From positions 15,428-79,427 of the forward strand of contig USSF01000001.1 in the NCBI GenBank assembly GCA_900557405.1: a stretch of 64,000 bases of DNA, written 5' to 3'. Below are positions 9,409 to 17,983 of the stretch, piece by piece; position 1 is the stretch's first letter, and the number at the start of each line of letters is the position of its first letter. Source of the stretch: an uncultured Prevotella sp. (GTDB lineage: Bacteria; Bacteroidota; Bacteroidia; Bacteroidales; Bacteroidaceae). The notes below the pieces were generated by a model. It ran no database searches and was not told the origin of the DNA. It saw only the letters and a program-made list of their open reading frames with translations. The position numbers were made by a program, and so were the translations under genes.

Positions 9409-10698
9409 TCAAATCCTGTCGAATGCCTGCTTCATGTCGTCGATGATGTCGTCGATATGCTCCGTTCCGATGCTCAGACGGATAGTGGATGGAGTGATGT
9501 GCTGCTGCTCCAGTTCCTCAGGCGTCATCTGCGAGTGGGTCGTGGTGTATGGGTGGATTACCAGACTCTTCACGTCGGCCACATTGGCGAGCAACGAGAA
9601 TATCTGCAGCGAGTCGATGAACCGCCATGCTGCCTCTTCGCCGCCCTTTATCTCGAAGGTGAAGATGCTGCCGCCGCCGTTGGGGAAGTACTTGCAGTAG
9701 AGGGCGTGGTCGGGATGGGATGGCAGCGACGGGTGGTTCACCTTTGCCACCTTGGGGTGATTGGCAAGGAATTCCACCACCTTCAGTGCATTCTCCACGT
9801 GGCGCTCCACGCGCAGCGACAGCGTTTCGAGTCCCTGCAGCAGAATCCAGGCGTTGAACGGCGAGATTGCCGCACCGGTGTCTCTCAGTACTACGGCACG
9901 TATGCGTGTGACGAATGCCGCCTTGCCTGCCACGTCGGCGAACACCGCTCCGTGGTAGCTGGGGTCCGGCTTGGCGAGCGACGGGTATCGGTCGGCGTTT
10001 GCCTTCCAGTCGAAGGTTCCTCCGTCCACGATTATTCCGCCCAGGCTGGAACCGTGGCCGCCGATGAACTTCGTGGCGGAATGTACCACCACGTCGGCTC
10101 CGTGCTCGATTGGGCGGATGAGGAACGGTGTGCCGAAGGTGTTGTCCACGATGAATGCCACGTTGTGGCGGTGTGCCACTTCAGCCACGGCATCGAGGTC
10201 GGTCACGTCGGAGTTCGGGTTGCCGAACGTTTCGGCATACACCACCTTCGTGTTCGGCTTGATGGCAGCTTCGAGCGCCTCCAGGTCGTTCACGTTCACT
10301 ATTGTGTGTGTGATGCCCTGCGTGGCAAGCGTGTGCGTGATGAGGTTGAACGAACCGCCGTACATATTGTCGGCTGCCACCACGTGGTCTCCTGCGGAGA
10401 GTATGTTCTGCAGCGCATAGGTCACGGCAGCCGCTCCCGAAGCCACGGCGAGTGCAGCCACGCCGCCCTCAAGCGCCGCCATGCGCTCCTCCAGTGCGCC
10501 CTGTGTGGGGTTGGTCAGTCGGCCGTATATGTTTCCCGCATCGCGCAATGCGAATCGGTCGGCGGCGTGCTGCGAGTTGCGGAATACGTAGGATGTGGTC
10601 TGGTAGATAGGCACGGCGCGCGCGTCCGTAGCCGGATCCGGCTGTTCCTGACCTACGTGTAGCTGTAATGTCTCAAAGTGAAGCTTCTTTTCTCTCAT
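9409..10698 (-). CDS. metY: O-acetylhomoserine aminocarboxypropyltransferase (O-acetylhomoserine sulfhydrylase)
   Basis: PLP-dependent Cys/Met-metabolism enzyme that makes homocysteine from O-acetylhomoserine and sulfide (some members also accept O-acetylserine). Diagnostic segments are the N-terminal LHVGQEQPDPATDARAVPIY, the YGRLTNPT phosphate-binding region, and SATKFIGGHGSS with the PLP lysine (residue 210 in the form given). The length of 429 residues is normal. The open frame extends 16 codons further to 10746, but a -7 box (10743-10751, minus strand) puts the transcription start inside that extension. The ATG at 10698, giving MREKKLHFETLQLHVG, is therefore preferred. Monocistronic, with its own terminator. 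No recognisable SAM riboswitch fits in the short leader. Confidence 0.93.
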   Translation of the reverse strand: MREKKLHFETLQLHVGQEQPDPATDARAVPIYQTTSYVFRNSQHAADRFALRDAGNIYGRLTNPTQGALEERMAALEGGVAALAVASGAAAVTYALQNILSAGDHVVAADNMYGGSFNLITHTLATQGITHTIVNVNDLEALEAAIKPNTKVVYAETFGNPNSDVTDLDAVAEVAHRHNVAFIVDNTFGTPFLIRPIEHGADVVVHSATKFIGGHGSSLGGIIVDGGTFDWKANADRYPSLAKPDPSYHGAVFADVAGKAAFVTRIRAVVLRDTGAAISPFNAWILLQGLETLSLRVERHVENALKVVEFLANHPKVAKVNHPSLPSHPDHALYCKYFPNGGGSIFTFEIKGGEEAAWRFIDSLQIFSLLANVADVKSLVIHPYTTTHSQMTPEELEQQHITPSTIRLSIGTEHIDDIIDDMKQAFDRI

Positions 10699-10742
10699 GG
10701 TCCTATTGAATTTATGTTTGTGAATATAGTTTTCAAGTGAGT

Positions 10743-10751
10743 GCAAAGTTA
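10743..10751 (-). promoter_or_regulatory. -7 box for metY
   Basis: The minus-strand sequence TAACTTTGC matches TAnnTTTG. Transcription would begin near 10737, about 40 nt before the preferred start codon. No clear -33 TTTG is seen. Confidence 0.5.
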
Positions 10752-10954
10752 CAAATTAATTCCATAAATCCACCTGCATCTTTCTTTTTTCTCAAATAAT
10801 GCCGGAAAAGCGAGACAAATGAAGCCTTTCGCATTGCTGTATCTGGTTGCGCTTGGCGGAGGTTCGTTTGATTCCTCCTGGTCAACTCGTTTACTCGTCA
10901 ACTTCTAATATATATAAGGAGTAGAGGAAAAACACAACAAAAAGCATGGCGGAT

Positions 10955-10985
10955 TTTGAGGAATGGATAAAGTTTCATATATTTG
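10955..10985 (+). promoter_or_regulatory. Complete Bacteroidota-type promoter for the FabK-like gene
   Basis: TTTG (10955-10958), a 19-bp spacer and TATATTTG (10978-10985) match the housekeeping sigma consensus exactly. The predicted start of transcription is about 22 nt before the ATG at 11015. Confidence 0.8.
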
Positions 10986-11014
10986 TCAGCATAATTTGAA
11001 AAACAACCAGAAAA

Positions 11015-11959
11015 ATGGAAAACAGAATAACAAGACTCTTCGGAATAGAATATCCGATAATACAGGGAGGAATGGTATGGTGCAGCGGATGGAGACTCGC
11101 TGCCGCAGTGAGCGAAGCCGGCGGACTGGGTCTGCTCGGCGCAGGGTCGATGCACCCCGAAACGCTGCTTGAGCATATACGCAAGATGAACGAGGCCACA
11201 CGGAAACCGTGGGGAATCAACGTGCCGCTGATGTATCCCGAAATCGACAAGCTGATTGACATGATAATCAGCGAGGGACTGAAGATAGTGTTCACCTCGG
11301 CAGGCAGTCCGAAGAAATACACGTCAAGGCTCCACGAGGCAGGCATCACCGTGGTCCACGTGGTGTCGAGCAGCAAGTTCGCCAAGAAATGCGAGGATGC
11401 CGGCGTTGATGCCGTGGTGGCCGAAGGCTTCGAGGCTGGCGGACACAACGGCAGGGAGGAGACCACCACGATGACGCTGATACCACAGGTGAGGAAAGCC
11501 ACCACGCTGCCGCTTATCGCCGCCGGCGGAATAGCCTCGGGCGAGGCGATGATGGCCGCCATGGCACTGGGGGCAGAGGGAGTGCAGTGTGGCACGGTGT
11601 TCGCCATGAGCCGGGAAAGCTCCGCCGCCGATGCCTTCAAGCAGCGCTGCGCACAGCTCGAAGAGGGTGACACGATGCTCTGCCTGAAGAAAATCGCGCC
11701 GACGCGACTCATCAAGAACCAGCTCTACGACTCCATCAAGGAGGCGGAAGACAAGGGGGCGACAGCCGACGAACTGCGCGGAATCCTGGGCAAGGCGGCT
11801 TCGAAACGCGGCATTTTCGAGGGCGACCTCGATGGCGGCGAACTCGAAATCGGACAGATTGCGTCGGGCATCAAGGAGATACAGACGGCCGGAGAAATCG
11901 TGGCGCGCATGATGCATGAATATGCCGAAACAAGGGAGAGAATACTTAATTCTATATGA
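11015..11959 (+). CDS. fabK: FabK-like enoyl-ACP reductase II / nitronate monooxygenase family flavoprotein
   Basis: FMN-dependent TIM-barrel protein of 314 residues. It follows streptococcal FabK closely by memory: IIQGGMVW near residue 15, VVAEGFEAGGHNG with His144 at the FabK catalytic position, AAGGIASGEAM with the flavin phosphate loop (169-178), and DGGELEIGQIASG near the C-terminus. FabK performs the last reduction of the fatty-acid elongation cycle. Relatives in the same superfamily oxidise nitronates and are often annotated that way. The length fits both. It has its own promoter and stands alone between metY (divergent) and the dxs operon. I favour FabK, at moderate confidence over the nitronate name. 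Confidence 0.75.
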   Translation: MENRITRLFGIEYPIIQGGMVWCSGWRLAAAVSEAGGLGLLGAGSMHPETLLEHIRKMNEATRKPWGINVPLMYPEIDKLIDMIISEGLKIVFTSAGSPKKYTSRLHEAGITVVHVVSSSKFAKKCEDAGVDAVVAEGFEAGGHNGREETTTMTLIPQVRKATTLPLIAAGGIASGEAMMAAMALGAEGVQCGTVFAMSRESSAADAFKQRCAQLEEGDTMLCLKKIAPTRLIKNQLYDSIKEAEDKGATADELRGILGKAASKRGIFEGDLDGGELEIGQIASGIKEIQTAGEIVARMMHEYAETRERILNSI

Positions 11960-11998
11960 TTTATAGGCTTTTATGGCGTAGGGATGAAATAAAATTGC

Positions 11999-12007
11999 TA
12001 AATTTGC
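11999..12007 (+). promoter_or_regulatory. -7 box for the dxs-trkAH operon
   Basis: TAAATTTGC fits TAnnTTTG. Transcription would start near 12014, about 35 nt before the first gene of the operon. No good -33 element is visible. Confidence 0.5.
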
Positions 12008-12047
12008 ACCTTATATAGATATACTAATAAAGGTATTAATAGCAAAT

Positions 12048-12476
12048 ATGGGAAAAATTATCGGGTCCGTCAAGAGGCTCTTCTCCCGTCGCAGCAAGGC
12101 GGCAGAAGAGCATGACTCAATGGGCGTTGTGGAGGACAGCCCCTATTACCCGTTCTGCTGGAGAGAGAAGGAAGACGGCGAATACGCCGTGGTGCTCTAT
12201 CAGGAGGAGGAATACAAGACGGACATATTTGAAGAAAAGAAACTGCAGGGAAACGGTTATGATTGGGTGGCACTCTCGAAGAAGCTCATCAGCGAGGAGA
12301 TGCCCGATGCGGAGGACGTGGTGAAGTTCGAACCGGAGGCAGACATGTTCTATGCCTACTCCGGTGACAAGGAGACGCTCTACCGCTTCATGACCTTACT
12401 AAAGGCACTGAGCGACGACGACGAAAGGATGGAAAGATACCTCGCCGGAGCACAGGCAGAAGCAAATCTTATATGA
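12048..12476 (+). CDS. Small acidic protein resembling the Imm51 immunity-protein family
   Basis: Soluble 142-residue acidic protein with no signal peptide or membrane segment. The central [14 protein letters not shown] and the later [20 protein letters not shown] resemble what I recall of Imm51, a family first defined as immunity proteins of polymorphic toxins. This is recognition by eye, not a search result. No toxin gene is nearby. Its stop codon overlaps the dxs start (ATGA at 12473-12476), so the two are translationally coupled and it is probably a housekeeping or stress-linked protein here. The first 20 residues are basic, the rest acidic. Confidence 0.7.
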   Translation: MGKIIGSVKRLFSRRSKAAEEHDSMGVVEDSPYYPFCWREKEDGEYAVVLYQEEEYKTDIFEEKKLQGNGYDWVALSKKLISEEMPDAEDVVKFEPEADMFYAYSGDKETLYRFMTLLKALSDDDERMERYLAGAQAEANLI

Positions 12477-14380
12477 TGGAAAACGGAAAAGGAAACATTC
12501 TCGGAAGCATTAAATACCCGCAGGACCTGAGGAAACTCCCCGTGGAGAAGCTGCCGCAGGTATGCGACGAACTGAGGGAGGACATCCTGAAGGAACTATC
12601 GGTGAACCCCGGACATCTGGCGTCGAGCCTCGGTGTGGTGGAGCTCACCGTAGCTATGCATTATGTATTCAACACTCCGTACGACCGCATCGTGTGGGAC
12701 GTGGGACATCAGGCTTACGGACACAAGATTCTGACAGGCCGATGCGACAACTTCTGTACCAACCGCAAGCTCAACGGACTGCGTCCGTTCCCCTCGCCGG
12801 AGGAAAGCGAATACGACACCTTCGCCTGCGGACACGCCTCAAACTCAATCTCCGCAGCACTCGGAATGGCAGTGGCGGCGAAGAAGACGGGGCACGAAGA
12901 CAGGCTGGTGGTGGCCGTAATAGGCGACGGATCGATGAGCGGCGGACTGGCTTTCGAGGGACTGAACAACGCTTCGTCTACGCCGAACAATCTGCTCATC
13001 ATCCTCAACGACAACAATATGAGCATCGACCGCAGTGTGGGCGGAATGAAGCAGTATCTGCTGAAGCTCAACACCAACGAGACATACAACAAATGGCGCT
13101 ACAAGGTCGCCACATGGCTGCGCTCCAACGGGATGCTCGACGAAAACCGCCGCAAGGGAATCATACGGCTCAGCAACGCACTGAAGTCGGCGATAAGCCA
13201 TCAGCAGAACATATTCGAAGGGATGAACATCCGCTATTTCGGACCCTTCGACGGCCACGACGTAGTGGAACTCGTGAGAACCCTGCGCCAACTGAAGGAC
13301 ATGAAGGGACCTAAGCTCCTGCATCTCCACACTATAAAGGGCCACGGATACGCGCCGGCAGAGAAGGCGGCGACGATATGGCATGCGCCGGGACGCTTCG
13401 ACGTGTCCACCGGAAAGCGCATAAAGACAGACAACGGCAATGAACCGGCAAAGTATCAGGATGTCTTCGGCAACACGCTGCTCGAACTCGCCAAGGAGAA
13501 CAAGCGCATCGTGGGCGTTACGCCCGCCATGCCCACAGGATGCTCCATGAACATAATGATGAAGGAGATGCCCGACAGGGTGTTCGACGTGGGTATCGCC
13601 GAAGGACATGCCGTGACCTTCTCGGGAGGAATGGCGAAAGACGGGCTGCAACCATTCTGCAACATATACAGCGCCTTCGCACAGAGGGCGTATGACAATA
13701 TCATACACGATGTGGCACTGCTCAATCTGCCCGTAGTAATCTGTCTCGACAGGGCAGGACTCGTGGGCGAAGACGGAGCCACACACCACGGGGCATTCGA
13801 CATGGTGGCACTGCGCACCGTGCCGAACATCACTATCGCCGCACCGATGGACGAGCACGAGCTGCGCCGCCTGATGTATACCGCACAGCTGCCAGGCAAG
13901 GGCACCTTCGTGATACGCTATCCGCGCGGCCGTGGAGTGCTTGCCGACTGGCATTGTCCGCTCGAGGAAGTGGAAGTGGGCACCGGAAGGAAGCTGCGCG
14001 ACGGAAAGGACATCGCAATCCTCTCCATCGGAGCCGTGGGCAATAACGCCGCAAAGGCGGTTGAAGGCATGGAACAGGACGGCGCCGCCGTCAGCTGCGC
14101 CCACTACGACATGCGCTTCGTGAAGCCGCTCGACGAGAATCTGCTCAGAGAGGTGGCAGGAAAATTCAACAAGATAATCACCCTGGAGGACGGTTCGCGC
14201 GAAGGAGGCTTCGGGTCTGCCGTGCTCGAATGGATGGACGACAACGGGTATCACCCCGACATTGTGCGCCTCGGACTGCCCGACCGTTTCGTGGAGCAGG
14301 GCACCGTGGCCGAACTGCAGCATATCACGGGCATTGATGCCGACGGTATACGCAGGGCGGTGGAAAATATGACAAAGTAA
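12473..14380 (+). CDS. dxs: 1-deoxy-D-xylulose-5-phosphate synthase
   Basis: Thiamine-diphosphate enzyme (635 residues) that condenses pyruvate and glyceraldehyde 3-phosphate in the first step of the MEP isoprenoid pathway. It has the TPP motif GDGSMSGG (residue 151) to NDN (179-181), the [10 protein letters not shown] motif near residue 46, [12 protein letters not shown] near 77, and the transketolase pyrimidine-binding region ([17 protein letters not shown]). The start at 12473 overlaps the upstream stop as ATGA; a second ATG at 12476 is equally possible and costs one residue. TrkA follows after 15 bp, so dxs is embedded in an operon with potassium uptake genes. Confidence 0.96.
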   Translation: MMENGKGNILGSIKYPQDLRKLPVEKLPQVCDELREDILKELSVNPGHLASSLGVVELTVAMHYVFNTPYDRIVWDVGHQAYGHKILTGRCDNFCTNRKLNGLRPFPSPEESEYDTFACGHASNSISAALGMAVAAKKTGHEDRLVVAVIGDGSMSGGLAFEGLNNASSTPNNLLIILNDNNMSIDRSVGGMKQYLLKLNTNETYNKWRYKVATWLRSNGMLDENRRKGIIRLSNALKSAISHQQNIFEGMNIRYFGPFDGHDVVELVRTLRQLKDMKGPKLLHLHTIKGHGYAPAEKAATIWHAPGRFDVSTGKRIKTDNGNEPAKYQDVFGNTLLELAKENKRIVGVTPAMPTGCSMNIMMKEMPDRVFDVGIAEGHAVTFSGGMAKDGLQPFCNIYSAFAQRAYDNIIHDVALLNLPVVICLDRAGLVGEDGATHHGAFDMVALRTVPNITIAAPMDEHELRRLMYTAQLPGKGTFVIRYPRGRGVLADWHCPLEEVEVGTGRKLRDGKDIAILSIGAVGNNAAKAVEGMEQDGAAVSCAHYDMRFVKPLDENLLREVAGKFNKIITLEDGSREGGFGSAVLEWMDDNGYHPDIVRLGLPDRFVEQGTVAELQHITGIDADGIRRAVENMTK

Positions 14381-14395
14381 AAAGAATCTGCTGAA

Positions 14396-15739
14396 ATGAA
14401 AATCATCATTGCGGGAGCCTACGAGATCGGTTCGCATCTCGCAAAGCTCCTATCAAGGAACGACCACGACATCGTACTGATGGACGAAAGCGAAGAGAAG
14501 CTCGAGAACATCAGTCCCGACTACGACTTGCTTACAATGCACGCATCGCCGTCGAGCCTCAAGGCTCTCAAGAGCGCAGGGGCGGAACATGCCGACCTGT
14601 ATATCGCCGTGACGCCCGACGAGAGCATGAACATGAACTCATGCGTGATGGCAAAGGCAGTGGGGGCGAAGAAGACCGTGGCAAAGGTGAACAACTACGA
14701 ATTCGTGGAGCCGGAGCTGACAAAATTCTTCGACAAGCTCGGCATCGACTCGCTCATATATCCGGAAAACCTTGCCGCAACGGACATCGTGAACGGACTG
14801 AAGATGAGTTGGGTGAGGCAGCGCTGGGACGTGCACGGCGGGGCGCTCGTCATGCTCGGAATAAAACTGCGCGAGACATGCGAAATCCTCAACCAGCCGC
14901 TCAAGGACCTGTGTAAGCCGGATTCACCTTATTATATAGTGGCCATCCGCCGCGACGGAGAAACCATCATTCCGCGAGGCGACGACTCGCTCCACGTGTA
15001 TGACATGGCATACTTCATGGTGACGAAGCAATACATACCGTACGTGAGGAAAATCGTGGGCAAGGAGCATTACGTCGACGTGAAGAACGTGATGGTGATG
15101 GGAGGAGGAGACACCGCAATACGTGCGCTCAAGAACATGCCCGAATACATGAACGTGAAGATAATCGAGCGCGATGAGGCGCGGTGCGACTATCTGAACG
15201 AACATATTGACAACAGAAATGTGATGGTAATCAACGGCGACGGGCGCGACCTCTCGCTCCTCAACGAGGAGGGAATAAGGAACACGCAGGCCTTCGTGGC
15301 GCTCACGACAAACGCCGAGACGAATATCCTGGCCTGTCTGACGGCGAAGCGCATGGGTGTGAGGAAAACCGTGGCGGCTGTGGAGAACCTCGACTACGTG
15401 AACATGGCGGTGAGCCTCGACATCGGCACCATCGTAAACAAGAAGGCCATCGCCGCAAGTCGCATATACCAGATGATGCTTGAGACGGAGGTGGACAACG
15501 TGAGCTACCTCATGACAGCAAATGCGCATGTGGCGGAATTTGTGGCGCAGCCGCAGTCGAAGGTGACACGCAAGAAGGTGTTTGAGCTCGGACTGCCAAA
15601 GGGAGCCACCATCGGAGGACTCGTGCGCAACGGCGTGGGATACCTCGTGTCGGGAGGCACGCAGATCGAGGCAGGCGACATAGTGGTGGTGTTCTGCTAC
15701 CATCAGCGCATGGACAAGCTGGAGAAATATTTCAAGTAA
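14396..15739 (+). CDS. trkA: Trk potassium uptake regulatory subunit TrkA
   Basis: Cytoplasmic NAD(H)-binding regulator of the TrkH channel, 447 residues, with two RCK_N-RCK_C units as in E. coli TrkA. The first nucleotide-binding loop reads IIIAGAYEIGSHLA, with Tyr where the GxGxxG motif has its second Gly. The second reads VMGGGDTAIRAL, with Ala for the last Gly. Both are unusual but may be lineage-typical. RCK_C domains follow near residues 140-225 and 365-447. trkH starts 3 bp after the stop, so the two are cotranscribed and probably made in fixed ratio. Confidence 0.93.
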   Translation: MKIIIAGAYEIGSHLAKLLSRNDHDIVLMDESEEKLENISPDYDLLTMHASPSSLKALKSAGAEHADLYIAVTPDESMNMNSCVMAKAVGAKKTVAKVNNYEFVEPELTKFFDKLGIDSLIYPENLAATDIVNGLKMSWVRQRWDVHGGALVMLGIKLRETCEILNQPLKDLCKPDSPYYIVAIRRDGETIIPRGDDSLHVYDMAYFMVTKQYIPYVRKIVGKEHYVDVKNVMVMGGGDTAIRALKNMPEYMNVKIIERDEARCDYLNEHIDNRNVMVINGDGRDLSLLNEEGIRNTQAFVALTTNAETNILACLTAKRMGVRKTVAAVENLDYVNMAVSLDIGTIVNKKAIAASRIYQMMLETEVDNVSYLMTANAHVAEFVAQPQSKVTRKKVFELGLPKGATIGGLVRNGVGYLVSGGTQIEAGDIVVVFCYHQRMDKLEKYFK

Positions 15740-15742
15740 AAG

Positions 15743-17200
15743 ATGATAAACCTCAAACTTATATACAAGGCGCTCGGTTCGCTTCTCTTCATCGAAGCGT
15801 TCATGATGCTGCTGTGTCTCGCCATGGCGCTCTTCTATGGCGAGGACGACGTGCTCGGATTCACCATGGCGATAATACTTATCGTGATGACGGCATTCGT
15901 GCTCAAGTTCAACGGCCGCGCCTCGACAAACAGCATGAACCGGCGCGACGCCTATCTGCTGGTCACGCTCACGTGGATTGTGTTCAGCCTGTTCGGTGCG
16001 CTGCCGTTCGTGATAAGCGGATACATCCCCTCATTCACCAACGCCTATTTCGAGACGATGTCGGGGTTCACCACCACCGGTGCGACGATTCTCGACAACG
16101 TGGAGGCACTGCCTCACGGACTTATTTTCTGGCGCTCGATGACGCAGTGGATAGGCGGTCTGGGTATCGCCTTCTTCACCATCGCCATCCTGCCCTCGCT
16201 TGTGGGAGGAAGCGTCAAGGTGTTCTCGGCGGAATCCACAGGACCGATAAAGAGCAAGATACATCCCAGAATTTCATCGAGCGCAAAGTCAATCTGGCTC
16301 GTATACCTGCTGCTCACCATCAGCTGCATCGTTTCCCTCTATCTGTGCGGCATGAGCGTGTTTGACAGTACCAACTACTCCATGAGCATCACCGCCACGG
16401 GAGGCTTCGCGCCATACAACGACAGTACGGGGCACTTCCATTCCGTGGCAATCGACAACGTGAACATACTCTTCATGTTCCTCTCGGGAACCAACTTCAC
16501 GCTGCTCTACATGGCGATTTTCAGGCGTAAGGTGCTATCGCTGTTCCGCGATTCCGAGTTCAAACTGTATATCACCGTAGTGGCGACGGCTACGCTGGGA
16601 GTAACCTATTTCCTCGTCACTCGCAGCGATTACCCCGTGGGCAAGGCGCTCCACAACGCCCTGTTCCAGGTCGTTTCGTTCATCACCACCACCGGAGTGT
16701 TCAACGACGATGCCGGAAAATGGCACCACATCACGTGGGTCATACTCACCATCTGCATGTTCAACGGAGCCTGTGCGGGCAGTACGAGCGGTGGTTTCAA
16801 GAGCGTGCGTGGCGTGATACTATTCAAGCTCATCCGCAACGAGCTGAAGCGCGTGCTCCATCCCAAGGCTGTATTGCCGGTGAAGGTGAACGGACACCTT
16901 GTCAGCACCTCAAACCAGGTGACACTGCTCGTATTCTTCGCCCTCTACATGGCATTGTGCATCTTCGCATATTTCTGTCTGATATGTATGGGAGTGGACA
17001 GCACCAACTCCATAACCATCGCCATGAGCTGTGCCAGCAACGTGGGCCCTACGCTCGGACTGGAAATCGGTCCGACGATGTCGTGGGACGTACTGCCCGA
17101 CGTGGGCAAATGGATATGCTCCATACTGATGCTCATGGGCCGACTGGAAATCATCAGCGTAGTGGTTATCTTCACGCGGAGCTTCTGGAAGGACAGCTGA
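15743..17200 (+). CDS. trkH: Trk potassium uptake channel subunit TrkH
   Basis: Potassium-translocating membrane protein of 485 residues with four M1-P-M2 repeats. The selectivity loops are readable: GFTTTGATILD, TATGGFAPYND, ITTTGVFNDD and ASNVGPTLGLEIGP. Each carries the central glycine needed for the filter. The length and order are those of bacterial TrkH/TrkG. It is the last gene of the Imm51-like/dxs/trkA/trkH operon, and works with TrkA encoded immediately upstream. No terminator is obvious in the 105 bp before the next gene. Confidence 0.95.
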   Translation: MINLKLIYKALGSLLFIEAFMMLLCLAMALFYGEDDVLGFTMAIILIVMTAFVLKFNGRASTNSMNRRDAYLLVTLTWIVFSLFGALPFVISGYIPSFTNAYFETMSGFTTTGATILDNVEALPHGLIFWRSMTQWIGGLGIAFFTIAILPSLVGGSVKVFSAESTGPIKSKIHPRISSSAKSIWLVYLLLTISCIVSLYLCGMSVFDSTNYSMSITATGGFAPYNDSTGHFHSVAIDNVNILFMFLSGTNFTLLYMAIFRRKVLSLFRDSEFKLYITVVATATLGVTYFLVTRSDYPVGKALHNALFQVVSFITTTGVFNDDAGKWHHITWVILTICMFNGACAGSTSGGFKSVRGVILFKLIRNELKRVLHPKAVLPVKVNGHLVSTSNQVTLLVFFALYMALCIFAYFCLICMGVDSTNSITIAMSCASNVGPTLGLEIGPTMSWDVLPDVGKWICSILMLMGRLEIISVVVIFTRSFWKDS

Positions 17201-17305
17201 TGCAATATTTTCCGATATTTTGAGTTATATAGATGAGGCTGGAGGCAGGCAGGACGCTTGCTGGTCTCGGAATGGATTATAACAAAAATCAAATTTTAGA
17301 AAAGG

Positions 17306-17782
17306 ATGAAAAAATATCTCTTTATGCTTTTGGCTGCATGTGCAGTGGGTTTCTCCTCGTGCAGCGACGATGAAGGAGGAACAAAGGTGATGCCGCAGCT
17401 TGATCCGAACAATACGGATATCACCATGACGGCTACGGGCGGCACAAAGGCACTCACAGTGAAAAACGCCGTGGAGCTGAACATCACGTCGATCAATGAC
17501 AAGACGGGAAATAAAGGCTCCGTTTCAAATGAATACTCCATCGAGAACGGCAAGCTGAAGGACTCGAAGAACGTTACCGAGGCTGGATGGTTCACGGCAG
17601 AAGTGGTGAAGGTTGACGGTGTGTACAAGAAAATCGTGTTCACCGTAATACCGAACACAAGCACTGAGGCGTCGCGCGACAAATACATCCACGTGACCTG
17701 CGGCGGCAACCTCTATGGTCTCTCCATACATCTGATGCAGGAAAAGGCGGCAAAGCCTTCTGATTCGTCAGACAAGAAATAA
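17306..17782 (+). CDS. Small BACON-like lipoprotein of unknown function
   Basis: Secreted lipoprotein of 158 residues. The signal peptide ends in FSSC, so Cys19 is the lipidation site, followed by SDDEGG. That acidic stretch resembles the export signal that sends Bacteroidota lipoproteins to the cell surface. The remainder is predicted beta-rich and looks like a single Ig-like/BACON-type domain (TNPNNTDITM-like opening, ending in VTCGGNLYGLSIHLMQ). The C-terminal ten residues are Ser/Asp/Lys-rich. It stands after trkH, possibly on the same transcript. No specific function is recognisable. Confidence 0.75.
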   Translation: MKKYLFMLLAACAVGFSSCSDDEGGTKVMPQLDPNNTDITMTATGGTKALTVKNAVELNITSINDKTGNKGSVSNEYSIENGKLKDSKNVTEAGWFTAEVVKVDGVYKKIVFTVIPNTSTEASRDKYIHVTCGGNLYGLSIHLMQEKAAKPSDSSDKK

Positions 17783-17919
17783 AGACGCTGGCAGATTGTT
17801 CCGACGAAGAATACGGACAGATTCCGGCGGACAGGCAAAGCAGTAACCGGAACTGTCACAAATCGGTAATCGGAGCTTGCTTTGATTTTGTCTGACTTTA
17901 TACAATAAATGAAAAAACA

Positions 17920-17955
17920 ATACCGGCTGACTTGTCATTGCAAGTCAGTCGGTAT
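17920..17955 (-). terminator. Terminator of the etfBA-acyl-CoA dehydrogenase operon
   Basis: A 15-bp stem with one G-U-type mismatch (17920-17934 with 17941-17955) and a 6-nt loop. On the minus strand it is followed by TTGTTTTTTC. It can also stop transcription arriving from the lipoprotein gene on the plus strand. Confidence 0.85.
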
Positions 17956-17983
17956 CATATTATGTGGAAAACTTTCTTTCCTG

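Noticed and set aside
10699-10800. SAM or other riboswitch before metY
   Set aside because: The leader predicted from the -7 box is only about 40 nt, too short for a known aptamer.
12048-12476. Toxin-immunity locus
   Set aside because: Only an immunity-like protein is seen; no toxin, Rhs repeats or secretion-linked domain is nearby, and it is tied to dxs.
12845-14437. 530-codon open frame antisense to dxs
   Set aside because: Dxs is certain on the plus strand; the antisense product is His/Val/Arg-rich without motifs.
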